A DNA stretch of 6,253 nucleotides from positions 1-6,253 of the forward strand of contig PMCR01000572.1 in assembly GCA_003155465.1 (NCBI GenBank), in the 5' to 3' direction. A program made the translations under genes and the position numbers. Every line of letters starts with the position of its first letter. Within the stretch, counting starts at the first letter, position 1. The DNA is from Myxococcales bacterium. GTDB lineage: Bacteria; Myxococcota; Polyangia; Fen-1088. Below are positions 1 through 6,253 of this stretch, piece after piece. The notes under the pieces are model-generated. The model was not told where the DNA came from. It searched no databases and was given only the letters and a program-made list of their open reading frames with translations.

Positions 1-2192
1 TCGGTGATCTCGGGATACGAGATGCCGAGACGGCAACCGCGGTGACCGAGCATGGGGTTGGACTCTTTCAGGTCGTTGATGCGCGCCTCGATGGCAGCCA
101 CTGACTTGCCTGTGGCACGGGACAGCTCCAGCACACCCGCCTCCTCATGGGGCAAGAACTCGTGCAGGGGCGGATCCAGGGTCCGGATGGTCACCGGCAA
201 CTTGCCCATGGCCCGGAAGATTCCTGCGAAGTCCTCGCGCTGCAGGGGCAGCAGCTTCTCCAGTGCCTTGCGCCGCGTGGCCTCATTCTCGGCGACGATC
301 ATCTCACGCATGGGGCCGATCTTGCCCTCGCCGAAGAACATATGTTCGGTACGGCAGAGGCCGATGCCTTCGGCGCCGAACGCCACCGCTGCCGTAGCCT
401 GGTCAGGCTGATCGGCGTTGGCGCGGACGTGCAAGCGACGGATCTTGTCCGCCCAGCCCAGCAAACGAGCATAGCGCTGATAGGCCGGCGCGTCCGCGGC
501 CGCCAGGTTCTTTTCGATGAGAACGCGGATAACTTCGGAAGGCGTGGTGTCCACGCGCCCGTTCATTACCTCGCCGGCGAAGCCGTCGATGGAGATCCAG
601 TCACCCTCGCGCAGCACCACCTGACCGCGGGCCGTGTTCACGGTCATGGTCCGGTTGTGGTAGTCGAAACTGACCGCGTCGCAGCCCACGATGCACACCT
701 TGCCCATCTGACGAGCAACCAGCGCGGCGTGCGAGGTCATGCCGCCGAACGCGGTCAAGAAGCCCTCGGACGCGTTCATGCCCCGGATGTCCTCGGGTGA
801 TGTCTCATGCCGGCAGAGGATGGTCTTCTCGCCGCGCGCTGCCCACGCCTCGGCATCCTCGGCAAAAAACACGATGCGTCCCGTGGCGGCGCCCGGGCCG
901 GCGGGGAGTCCCTTGGCCAGAAGCCGTCCCTCCTTTACCGCGGTCTGCTTGGCCGATGCCTCGAACACCGGACGCAGGAGCTGGTTGAGCGCCTCCGGTT
1001 CCACGCGGCGAATGGCCTCTTCCTTGGGGATGAGCTTCTCTTCCACCATCTCGACCGCAATGCGCACGCTGGCGAACCCGGTGCGCTTGCCGTTGCGGCA
1101 CTGGAGCATGAACAGCTTCGAGTTCTCGATGGTGAACTCGATGTCCTGCATGTCCTTGTAGTGCTTTTCCAGCTTTCTGCGGATGTCGAGCAGTTCCTTG
1201 TACGCCTTGGGGAAGGTCTTCCCGAGCTCGATGATTTTCTGCGGAGTGCGAATGCCGGCGACCACATCCTCGCCCTGGGCATTGAGCAGGAACTCGCCGT
1301 AGAATTCATTCTCGCCGTTGGCCGGGTTGCGCGTGAAGCACACGCCGGTGGCCGAGTCGTTGCCCTTGTTGCCGAAGACCATGGCCTGCACATTGACCGC
1401 CGTGCCCCAGGAGGAGGGGATGTTGTTCAGCTTGCGATAGGCGTTGGCGCGGTCATTCTCCCAGGAGTTGAACACCGCCATGATGGCGCCCCGGAGTTGG
1501 TCGAGTGGGTTGGTGGGGAACTCGACGCCCTTGCGGCGCTTGATCTCGGCCTTGAACTCCTCAACCAGCTCCTTCAACGCCGAGGCCGGAAGCTCAGAGT
1601 CAACCTGGACCCCGCAAGCCTTCTTTTTGGCGGTGAGAATGACCTCGAATGGATCGTGGTCTTCCTTGCGCTCGGGCTTCATGTCCAGCACCACGTCGCC
1701 GTACATCGCAACGAACCGGCGGTAGCTGTCGTAGGCGAAACGCTCGTTGTTGGACACCTGGGCTAACCCTTTGGCCGTCTCGTCGTTGAGGCCCAGATTG
1801 AGGATGGTGTCCATCATCCCTGGCATAGAGGCCCGAGCGCCCGAGCGCACGGAAACCAGCAGCGGGTTTTTGGGATCGCCAAACTTCGTGCCGAGCAGCG
1901 TTTCCATCCTGGCGACGCTGGCACGCACTTCGTCCTCAAGCCCCTTGGGGAGCTTGCGGCCGTTGGCGTAGAACTCGGTGCACACCTCGGTGGTGAGGGT
2001 GAATCCAGGCGGAACCGGCGCACCGATGTTGGTCATCTCGGCGAGGTTGGCGCCCTTGCCGCCGAGCAGGTTCTTCATTTCCTTGTTTCCTTCGGCCTTG
2101 CCGCCGCCAAAGAAGTAGATGCGCTTCGCGCGCTTTGGGGTTGCGGACTTGACCTTGGCTTTCTTGGAGGCTGGGGCTGTTTTCTTTTTCAT
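1..2192 (-). CDS. ppdK: Pyruvate, phosphate dikinase, 3' end cut by window edge
   Basis: This enzyme interconverts pyruvate + ATP + Pi and PEP + AMP + PPi in the cytoplasm, serving gluconeogenic PEP supply or PPi-dependent glycolysis. The frame is open from ATG at 2192 to the window edge (about 730 residues, no stop or frameshift when translated through). Seen: a Lys/Ala-rich tail (1-24); the N-terminal ATP-grasp domain with [10 protein letters not shown] near 44-53, [17 protein letters not shown] with R116, and QCRNGKRT at 364-371; the swivelling phosphohistidine domain with [10 protein letters not shown] and GGMTSHAA, catalytic His at 488 (bases 729-731); and the start of the PEP/pyruvate TIM barrel with [10 protein letters not shown] (R614), [10 protein letters not shown] (R670) and [18 protein letters not shown] at the edge. 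Compared with the remembered 874-residue Clostridium symbiosum enzyme, about 200 C-terminal residues, including the catalytic Cys, lie outside. The PPDK-specific N-domain and RNGKRT motif argue against PEP synthase or PTS enzyme I. No good Shine-Dalgarno precedes the ATG. Confidence 0.97.
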   Translation of the reverse strand, partial: MKKKTAPASKKAKVKSATPKRAKRIYFFGGGKAEGNKEMKNLLGGKGANLAEMTNIGAPVPPGFTLTTEVCTEFYANGRKLPKGLEDEVRASVARMETLLGTKFGDPKNPLLVSVRSGARASMPGMMDTILNLGLNDETAKGLAQVSNNERFAYDSYRRFVAMYGDVVLDMKPERKEDHDPFEVILTAKKKACGVQVDSELPASALKELVEEFKAEIKRRKGVEFPTNPLDQLRGAIMAVFNSWENDRANAYRKLNNIPSSWGTAVNVQAMVFGNKGNDSATGVCFTRNPANGENEFYGEFLLNAQGEDVVAGIRTPQKIIELGKTFPKAYKELLDIRRKLEKHYKDMQDIEFTIENSKLFMLQCRNGKRTGFASVRIAVEMVEEKLIPKEEAIRRVEPEALNQLLRPVFEASAKQTAVKEGRLLAKGLPAGPGAATGRIVFFAEDAEAWAARGEKTILCRHETSPEDIRGMNASEGFLTAFGGMTSHAALVARQMGKVCIVGCDAVSFDYHNRTMTVNTARGQVVLREGDWISIDGFAGEVMNGRVDTTPSEVIRVLIEKNLAAADAPAYQRYARLLGWADKIRRLHVRANADQPDQATAAVAFGAEGIGLCRTEHMFFGEGKIGPMREMIVAENEATRRKALEKLLPLQREDFAGIFRAMGKLPVTIRTLDPPLHEFLPHEEAGVLELSRATGKSVAAIEARINDLKESNPMLGHRGCRLGISYPEIT

Positions 2193-2219
2193 GGTCGTGT
2201 TTCTGGGGGTTCGGGTGGA

Positions 2220-2251
2220 TGTCAACGGCGCTGTTTCTATCAGGGAGCGCC
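2220..2251. repeat. Inverted repeat upstream of ppdK with adjacent TTGACA
   Basis: A perfect 6-bp inverted repeat (GGCGCT at 2227-2232, AGCGCC at 2246-2251) is separated by 13 bases and lies 35-59 bases before the ppdK start. On the minus strand the hexamer TTGACA (2225-2220) follows it immediately and would suit a -35 box, but 17 bases further on there is only AAACAC, a poor -10. The repeat could be an operator or simply chance in GC-rich DNA; the promoter reading is speculative. Confidence 0.3.
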
Positions 2252-2258
2252 AACGATG

Positions 2259-2276
2259 AAAAGCCCTGCGGAGGGC
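2259..2276 (-). terminator. Short intrinsic-terminator-like hairpin after glyS
   Basis: On the minus strand, GCCCT-CCGC-AGGGC forms a 5-bp GC-rich stem with a 4-base loop, followed directly by TTTT. It begins 11 bases after the glyS stop codon, the expected place for a factor-independent terminator. The stem and T tract are both short, so termination may be partial and some read-through into ppdK is likely. Confidence 0.5.
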
Positions 2277-2287
2277 GGTGAAGAGAA

Positions 2288-3919
2288 CTAGCGCAGCCGC
2301 GCCAGGAGAGTTGGGCCAATCTCGCCGAGCGGCGCCCTCTCCTGCTGCATGCTATCCCGGTCGCGCACGGTCACGGTTTTGTCTTCGAGGCTTTGGAAGT
2401 CAACCGTAATGCACCACGGCGTTCCAATCTCGTCCTGGCGCCGATAGAGCTTGCCGATGGCACCGGTGTCGTCATACACGGCCCTCACACCAGCCCGCTG
2501 CAAGTCGCACTTGACGCCGCGGGCCAACTCGACCAGCCGCGGCTCGTTGCGCTTCAGCGGAAACACGGCAACCGCAAGGGGTGCCAACCGCGGGTGCAGG
2601 TGCAGCACGGTCCGGGTGTGTTCCTCAGCGATCTTTTCCCCCACTCCGCGCACCTTTTTCATAACCTCGATCTTGTTTGCGTCCGTGTCATCCATCAGGC
2701 CGATAAGTGTCGGCAGGGTAGCCGGCAACCCCGCGGCAATGGATTCGGCGGCAGCCTGCAGGCGCTGCTTGCAATCCACATCCATGCCCTCGCGTCGCGC
2801 CACGGAGCGGGCGAAGCTCTCCACTAGGTCGCGCAGCTTGGCCGTGTCGTCGGCCGGCGGCTCCTTGACCAACGAATCCTCGTAGGCATCGCAAAGAAAC
2901 GCCAGCGTGCCTCGATCCGCACCTGCTGATGGCTCGATCACGTAGGGTACGTAGTGCTTCTTCTGTTCCTGATCGAAGTAGTGCAGCTCACCCACGGCGT
3001 CGGGGTTTTCGGGCGAGCGGCTGTGCGCCTTCAAGTCGAAGTCGGTGCGGTTGGCGATACCTTCCAACTCGCTCCAGCCCATGGGGAACAGGTACTCGAG
3101 ATCCACGCAGCGCTTGGCGTAGTGGGCCAGCTCGTGCTTCTCCTGCTCGCGCACGCGCAGGTTTTCAGCCCGAATTCCCAGATCCAGATACCACTTCTTG
3201 CGCTCGGCGATCCACATCTCGTGAGCCGTCTCGTCTTCCCCGGGGCGCACGAAGTACTCGATCTCCATCTGCTCGAACTCGCGCGTGCGGAAGGTGAAGT
3301 TGCCCGGCGTGATTTCGTTGCGGAACGCCTTGCCCACCTGGGCGATGCCAAAGGGCAACTTGCGGCGCATGGTGTCGAGCACGTTGCCGAAGTTGACGAA
3401 AATCCCCTGCGCAGTCTCCGGGCGCAGGTAGACCAGTCCCGACTCGTCGCCCGTGTCCACCGGCCCGACGCTGGTGCGGAACATCAGGTTGAAGGGCCGA
3501 GCTTCGGTCAAATCCCTCGATCCGCACTTCGGGCAAGCCAGTTCCTTGGCCGCAATCGCGGCGTTGATTTCGACCAGGCCCTTCGGGTCGCGTCCCTTTT
3601 GCGCCACGAAAACGTGGTCGGCGCGCGGTCGGGTCTTGCAGGCGCGACAGTCCATCATCGGATCCGAAAAGGTGGCTTCGTGGCCAGAGTACTTCCAGAC
3701 CAGCCGGTTCATTAGAATCGCTGCGTCCAGCCCCTCCATGTCATCGCGCTCATGAACTACCGAGCGCCACCATGCGCGCTTTACGTTGTTCTTGAGCTCT
3801 ACGCCGAGGGGGCCGTAGTCCCACGTACTCCCGAGCCCGCCGTACACAGAGGAAGACGGAAAGACGAATCCGCGGCGCTTGCAGAGACTGACAATGGTTT
3901 CGAGGGATGACGCTGGCAT
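2288..3919 (-). CDS. glyS: Glycyl-tRNA synthetase, single-chain (alpha2) class II type
   Basis: It charges tRNA-Gly with glycine using ATP, as a cytoplasmic homodimer. I choose ATG at 3919 (543 residues) because METIVSL-like family sequence begins at once ([16 protein letters not shown], 6-21), followed by [14 protein letters not shown]. Seen in order: motif 1 region with [13 protein letters not shown] (75-87); two CxxC pairs (C91/C94 and C129/C132) that could bind zinc; [12 protein letters not shown] near 166-177; motif 2 with [20 protein letters not shown] (199-218); [16 protein letters not shown] (281-296); motif 3 with [14 protein letters not shown] (329-342, Arg336); and the anticodon-binding domain from HPRLAP (442) through [17 protein letters not shown] (492-508). 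A largely helical stretch of about 80 residues (354-434) separates motif 3 from the anticodon domain and makes it longer than the roughly 460-residue Gram-positive enzymes. The frame stays open upstream to 4195, inside recO, but that part does not look coding. No clear Shine-Dalgarno precedes 3919. Confidence 0.97.
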   Translation of the reverse strand: MPASSLETIVSLCKRRGFVFPSSSVYGGLGSTWDYGPLGVELKNNVKRAWWRSVVHERDDMEGLDAAILMNRLVWKYSGHEATFSDPMMDCRACKTRPRADHVFVAQKGRDPKGLVEINAAIAAKELACPKCGSRDLTEARPFNLMFRTSVGPVDTGDESGLVYLRPETAQGIFVNFGNVLDTMRRKLPFGIAQVGKAFRNEITPGNFTFRTREFEQMEIEYFVRPGEDETAHEMWIAERKKWYLDLGIRAENLRVREQEKHELAHYAKRCVDLEYLFPMGWSELEGIANRTDFDLKAHSRSPENPDAVGELHYFDQEQKKHYVPYVIEPSAGADRGTLAFLCDAYEDSLVKEPPADDTAKLRDLVESFARSVARREGMDVDCKQRLQAAAESIAAGLPATLPTLIGLMDDTDANKIEVMKKVRGVGEKIAEEHTRTVLHLHPRLAPLAVAVFPLKRNEPRLVELARGVKCDLQRAGVRAVYDDTGAIGKLYRRQDEIGTPWCITVDFQSLEDKTVTVRDRDSMQQERAPLGEIGPTLLARLR

Positions 3920-3962
3920 GGGCCGGGAATCTACTTGAGAGATTGGCTCCAGTCGACATGCT

Positions 3963-3987
3963 TGACCTTGCGGCCACAGCAAGGTCA
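3963..3987. repeat. Perfect 9-bp hairpin in the recO-glyS intergenic region
   Basis: TGACCTTGC (3963-3971) and GCAAGGTCA (3979-3987) are perfect reverse complements around a 7-base loop. The element lies 44-68 bases before the chosen glyS start, in the 142-base gap after recO. Neither strand has a T run after the stem, so it is not a standard intrinsic terminator. It may be an RNA hairpin in the glyS leader, an mRNA-stabilising or processing site, or a protein-binding palindrome. The rest of the gap shows no convincing promoter. Confidence 0.55.
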
Positions 3988-4061
3988 TCGAAATGGCCAC
4001 CCGCCGCTGAGAACACGGAGGTGAGAGGAGAGGACACGCAGTGCCAGAGGCGATGGGAGAA

Positions 4062-4850
4062 CTAAGTGTCGCCGCCCATCTTCTCGATAAAATCCAGCGA
4101 GCGCAGGGGCCCTGAAATGTGAGTACGTAGCAGCCCAAGGATCGCCCGCCGGCATCCCGCGTTGGTTTCTCGATCCAGGTTGGCCGCCTCTGCATCGGCC
4201 AACGCCATCCGGGCCAGGCGGGCGAGCGTCCGGCGCGTTGATACGCTCAGGACATCACCACGCCGCGCACAGGAGGCACACAGCACGCCGCCTTCATCGG
4301 CGTGCCAGCGAGTGTTCTCCTCACCCAGATCGCTGCGACCACAAACGGCACAACGTTCGAGCGCTGGAGCAAGCCCCAGCCGGCCGAGGAGCCCAAGCTC
4401 GAACACCCGGAGACGTTCCGCGCTGGCCCGCCCCGCCTCCAGGCGCAACAGGAATTCCCGCAGCCAGTCGAACACCGCGGGCTCTGCGTGCCTGGGTGGG
4501 CACAGGCGGTCGCACAATTCCAGGGCATAGGCCGCGTGGGCTGTCTTGCCCATGTCGCCCGCCAACCCGAGGCGCGCTTGCTGCACATCGAACTCCTCCA
4601 GCAGCAACAGATCCGCCCCTGGCCGCTCGCGCAGTGCCGCCTGTCCTTCGGCCCCCATGCCCAACCCTCCGCCAAATCGCCGGGCGCTCTTGCGCGCGCC
4701 ACGGGCCAGAGCCGAAAGGCGGCCGGTGGTTGCCCCGAGCAGGGTCACGACCAGGTCCGCCTCGCCATAGGCGACGGTTCGCAGGACAATGGCTCTGGTC
4801 GCGAACCTGGTAGCCACAGGTTCAAACCACCACGCCAGGCTGTCGCCCAC
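4062..4850 (-). CDS. recO: DNA repair protein RecO
   Basis: RecO is the recombination mediator of the RecFOR pathway: it binds single-stranded DNA and SSB and, with RecR, helps load RecA at gaps. The 262-residue product fits the family size. Seen: the N-terminal OB-fold signature ATRAIVLRTVAYGEADLVV (17-35), followed by TGRLSALARGARKSARRFGG (42-61), with the OB fold running to about residue 90; a helical middle region; and a four-cysteine zinc-finger pattern with C167/C170 (CAVC) and C191/C194 (CASC). The C-terminal helices end in LRSLDFIEKMGG, typical of RecO tails. The start is GTG at 4850, 6 bases after the stop of the upstream RodZ-like gene, which suggests translational coupling. A second in-frame GTG at residue 12 is an alternative, closer to where the conserved OB fold begins. 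No strong Shine-Dalgarno supports either one. Confidence 0.95.
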   Translation of the reverse strand: MGDSLAWWFEPVATRFATRAIVLRTVAYGEADLVVTLLGATTGRLSALARGARKSARRFGGGLGMGAEGQAALRERPGADLLLLEEFDVQQARLGLAGDMGKTAHAAYALELCDRLCPPRHAEPAVFDWLREFLLRLEAGRASAERLRVFELGLLGRLGLAPALERCAVCGRSDLGEENTRWHADEGGVLCASCARRGDVLSVSTRRTLARLARMALADAEAANLDRETNAGCRRAILGLLRTHISGPLRSLDFIEKMGGDT

Positions 4851-4856
4851 TCGCCG

Positions 4857-5357
4857 TCAGAGTCTCGCGATCAATTGGGGAACGACCTCGGCCGATTCGA
4901 GACTCAGGCCTTCGCCTGATTGCGGCTGCTGGCGAAGAAAGAGGGAGAGCGTGATGGTCGCAATAAGCAGGACGATGATCACGAAGACCGCCAACCCAAT
5001 CCCATGTCGTGGCGCTTGCCCATCGTCTTCGCCGCTCGCCTCGGGCGGTGGGATGATTGGCGCCGCCTGCGCGCGATGGGGGCGTGACAGACTGGGCGGG
5101 GTCTCGGCATGGCGGCGCGCAGCCACGGCTTCGTCGAAAAGGCTCAGCGGTTCGACGTGGGACATGCCCACGGTTCGGGCATAGGAACGGATGAAACCAC
5201 GAACGAAAGTCTCGTGGGGCAAGTCCGCAAGTCTTCCCGCCTCGAGAAACTGCAGCGACGCAACCGAGACCTTGGTCTGCCGGGAGACATCTGCCAGCGA
5301 TACCTGGCGTCGCTCACGAGCTTCTCGCAGCACCGTGCCGAAGTTTGCTGTTTCCAT
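4857..5357 (-). CDS. RodZ-like membrane protein with N-terminal HTH, short form
   Basis: This 166-residue protein has three parts. Residues 7-65 are a Cro/CI-like helix-turn-helix domain of the RodZ type (HTH_25): FGTVLREARERRQVSLADVS, then LPHETFVRGFIRSYARTVGM, the hallmark LP-x-E-xx-VRGF-x-RSYA segment. Residues 66-118 are a Pro/Ala/charged linker. Residues 119-141 form one hydrophobic membrane segment (IGLAVFVIIVLLIATITLSL), giving an N-in, C-out topology. Only about 25 residues follow, so the periplasmic beta domain of full RodZ (337 residues in E. coli) is absent. In RodZ the HTH contacts MreB and supports rod shape; whether this short form does so is inference. ATG at 5357 is preceded by AAGAGG (5373-5368) with a 10-base spacer. 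The gene sits 19 bases after the TPR gene, echoing the pilF-rodZ pairing of gamma-proteobacteria. Confidence 0.85.
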   Translation of the reverse strand: METANFGTVLREARERRQVSLADVSRQTKVSVASLQFLEAGRLADLPHETFVRGFIRSYARTVGMSHVEPLSLFDEAVAARRHAETPPSLSRPHRAQAAPIIPPPEASGEDDGQAPRHGIGLAVFVIIVLLIATITLSLFLRQQPQSGEGLSLESAEVVPQLIARL

Positions 5358-5367
5358 TCGCCAAGAA

Positions 5368-5373
5368 CCTCTT
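5368..5373 (-). promoter_or_regulatory. Ribosome binding site of the RodZ-like gene
   Basis: AAGAGG on the minus strand lies 10 bases before ATG 5357, within the 19-base gap after the TPR gene stop. It is the clearest Shine-Dalgarno in the window and fixes this start. Confidence 0.55.
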
Positions 5374-5376
5374 ATC

Positions 5377-6246
5377 TCACTGGATCAACTTTGCATAGCC
5401 CCGGCATTCATCTGCGACACAACTGCGGGGGTCCATGTCGACGCAACGCTGGAAAAGCTCCCGTGCCGCCGCAGTCTCCCGCTTGCGTTCGTTGAGCAAC
5501 CCGCCCAGGAGTTGCGCCTCCTGGATCGGACATCGCTTGACGTCGGACAGCAAGGGAGCGAGCACCTCCGCCGCCTGGTCGATCTCGCCACGGTCCACGT
5601 AGACCTTGGCAAGCCGGTAGCGGCCCACGCAGAAACCAGGCGCGCGGCTCACCGCCTCATGGAGTTCCTTCCACGCGCTCTGGATGTCCTTCTTCTGGTA
5701 GTAGGCCCACCCCAGATTTGCGCGCGCGAACTCGGGCATCCCGTACGCGGGATCCTTGAGCGCGTTCAGGGCCGCCTCGATGGCCGCATCCCACGATTGA
5801 AGCTGGATCTCGGCCACCGAGAGGTTGTTCCAGGCCTCGGGGAACTGGGGACGCAGTTCCACTGCCTTGTGCAGGCTCTTGGCGGCTTCCTTGAATTTCG
5901 TCTGAGCCTCGGCGCGAACCAACTCGGCATCTCTACCTTTGAGACAGGACTTCCCTTCAAGTTGGGCTATGTAGTCATATCCCTGTCGGAGGGCGATGAG
6001 TCCAATCATGTTGTAGGCGTCAGCATTTTCCGGGTCGGCCTGTAGCGCCTTCTGGAGTTCCTCGATAGCGGCTTCGACCCGCTGACCACCGAAGTAGCCA
6101 GCCGCGAGCTGATACCTGATCTGCGACTGCTCAGTATCGCGCCTGGGGGGCGAAGAGCACCCCGGATCGAGCAGAAGCGCAAGACAAGTCCCCATTGTGA
6201 TCAGGAATCCTTTCGAGCCGGCGGCAGAGTTCGTCGTCTTTCCCAA
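5377..6246 (-). CDS. TPR-repeat probable lipoprotein, PilF/PilW/Tgl-like; start uncertain
   Basis: The visible product has 289 residues from a TTG at 6246. The frame is still open at the window edge, so the true start may lie outside. An ATG at codon 18 is less attractive because it leaves a signal sequence without basic residues. Seen: N-terminal Lys residues, a short hydrophobic stretch and LLLDPGCSS, with Cys30 as probable lipidation site although Asp at -3 is atypical. The rest is TPR helices: about 41-74 (YFGGQRVEAAIEELQKAL), 75-132 with an inserted segment at about 91-114, 135-168 (PEAWNNLSVAEIQLQSWDAA), 171-205 (PEFARANLGWAYYQKKDIQS), 206-237 and 244-276. Six further cysteines (101, 206, 239, 268, 276, 281) could form disulfides outside the cytoplasm. 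Proteins of this type (PilF/PilW, Myxococcus Tgl) help assemble the type IV pilus secretin in the outer membrane. The role is inferred from architecture and from the RodZ-like neighbour; a generic TPR lipoprotein is possible. Confidence 0.8.
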   Translation of the reverse strand: MGKTTNSAAGSKGFLITMGTCLALLLDPGCSSPPRRDTEQSQIRYQLAAGYFGGQRVEAAIEELQKALQADPENADAYNMIGLIALRQGYDYIAQLEGKSCLKGRDAELVRAEAQTKFKEAAKSLHKAVELRPQFPEAWNNLSVAEIQLQSWDAAIEAALNALKDPAYGMPEFARANLGWAYYQKKDIQSAWKELHEAVSRAPGFCVGRYRLAKVYVDRGEIDQAAEVLAPLLSDVKRCPIQEAQLLGGLLNERKRETAAARELFQRCVDMDPRSCVADECRGYAKLIQ

Positions 6247-6253
6247 AGGTTCT

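Noticed and set aside
147..1766. Long plus-strand open frames (147-800 and 807-1766) opposite ppdK
   Set aside because: They lie antisense to a perfectly conserved PPDK reading frame, and their translations resemble no protein family. GC-rich codon bias readily creates such shadows.
2954..3715. Plus-strand open frame of 253 codons opposite glyS
   Set aside because: It is antisense to motif 2 and other conserved GlyRS regions, with no recognisable domain; a mirror frame caused by third-position bias.
3920..4061. Glycine T-box riboswitch in front of glyS
   Set aside because: A GGGTGG occurs before the hairpin, but the gap is short for a T-box, no stem I or specifier loop is evident, and there is no terminator with a T tract.
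4020..4061. Sigma-54 promoter (TGGCAC on the minus strand just after recO)
   Set aside because: The matching -12 element (TTGC at the correct spacing) is missing.
3920..4195. Upstream extension of the glyS frame to a start at 4195, or to ATG 3988
   Set aside because: The extra residues overlap recO and do not look like GlyRS; family members begin close to the LETIVSL segment. ATG 3988 has a fair GGTGG upstream but would add 23 residues of non-family sequence.
5191..6045. Plus-strand open frame of 284 codons spanning the RodZ-like and TPR genes
   Set aside because: It crosses two well-supported minus-strand genes and their intergenic gap, and shows no family features.
1..6253. CRISPR array, tRNA/rRNA, insertion sequence, prophage or defence genes
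   Set aside because: No arrays of repeats, tRNA-like cloverleaf, transposase or phage motifs were seen; nearly all bases are covered by five conserved genes.

Overview
The window is a run of five genes, all on the minus strand, with no sign of mobile or accessory DNA. It is GC-rich with a strong G/C third-position bias, so many long but spurious open frames appear on the plus strand. The gene set suggests a GC-rich didermic bacterium, most likely a delta-proteobacterial or myxobacterial-type lineage. The clues are a lipoprotein-like TPR protein of the PilF/PilW/Tgl kind, a RodZ-like membrane HTH protein, RecO, a single-chain (alpha2-type) glycyl-tRNA synthetase instead of the alpha2-beta2 enzyme of most gamma-proteobacteria, and a pyruvate phosphate dikinase. 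This placement is inference from gene content; no 16S or other decisive marker is present.

Reading in the direction of transcription (high to low coordinates), the layout is: TPR lipoprotein (5377-6246, 5' end uncertain and possibly outside the window); RodZ-like protein (4857-5357); recO (4062-4850); a 142-base intergenic stretch with a 9-bp perfect hairpin; glyS (2288-3919); a 95-base intergenic stretch with a short terminator-like hairpin and a second inverted repeat; and ppdK (from 2192 to beyond base 1, with about 730 codons visible). The first three genes are packed tightly (19-nt and 6-nt gaps) and look like one transcription unit. glyS could be read through from recO or have its own start. 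ppdK probably has its own promoter after a weak terminator.

Functionally this is a housekeeping neighbourhood. It holds an envelope or type IV pilus assembly factor next to a cell-shape type membrane protein (the pilF-rodZ pairing also known in gamma-proteobacteria), a recombination mediator, an essential aminoacyl-tRNA synthetase and a central-carbon enzyme linking pyruvate and PEP. I found no CRISPR array, tRNA, rRNA, IS element, phage gene or defence system. I do not see a previously undescribed system. The points worth a second look are modest: lineage-specific insertions or tails in known proteins, a RodZ-like protein without its periplasmic domain, and the two structured intergenic regions.
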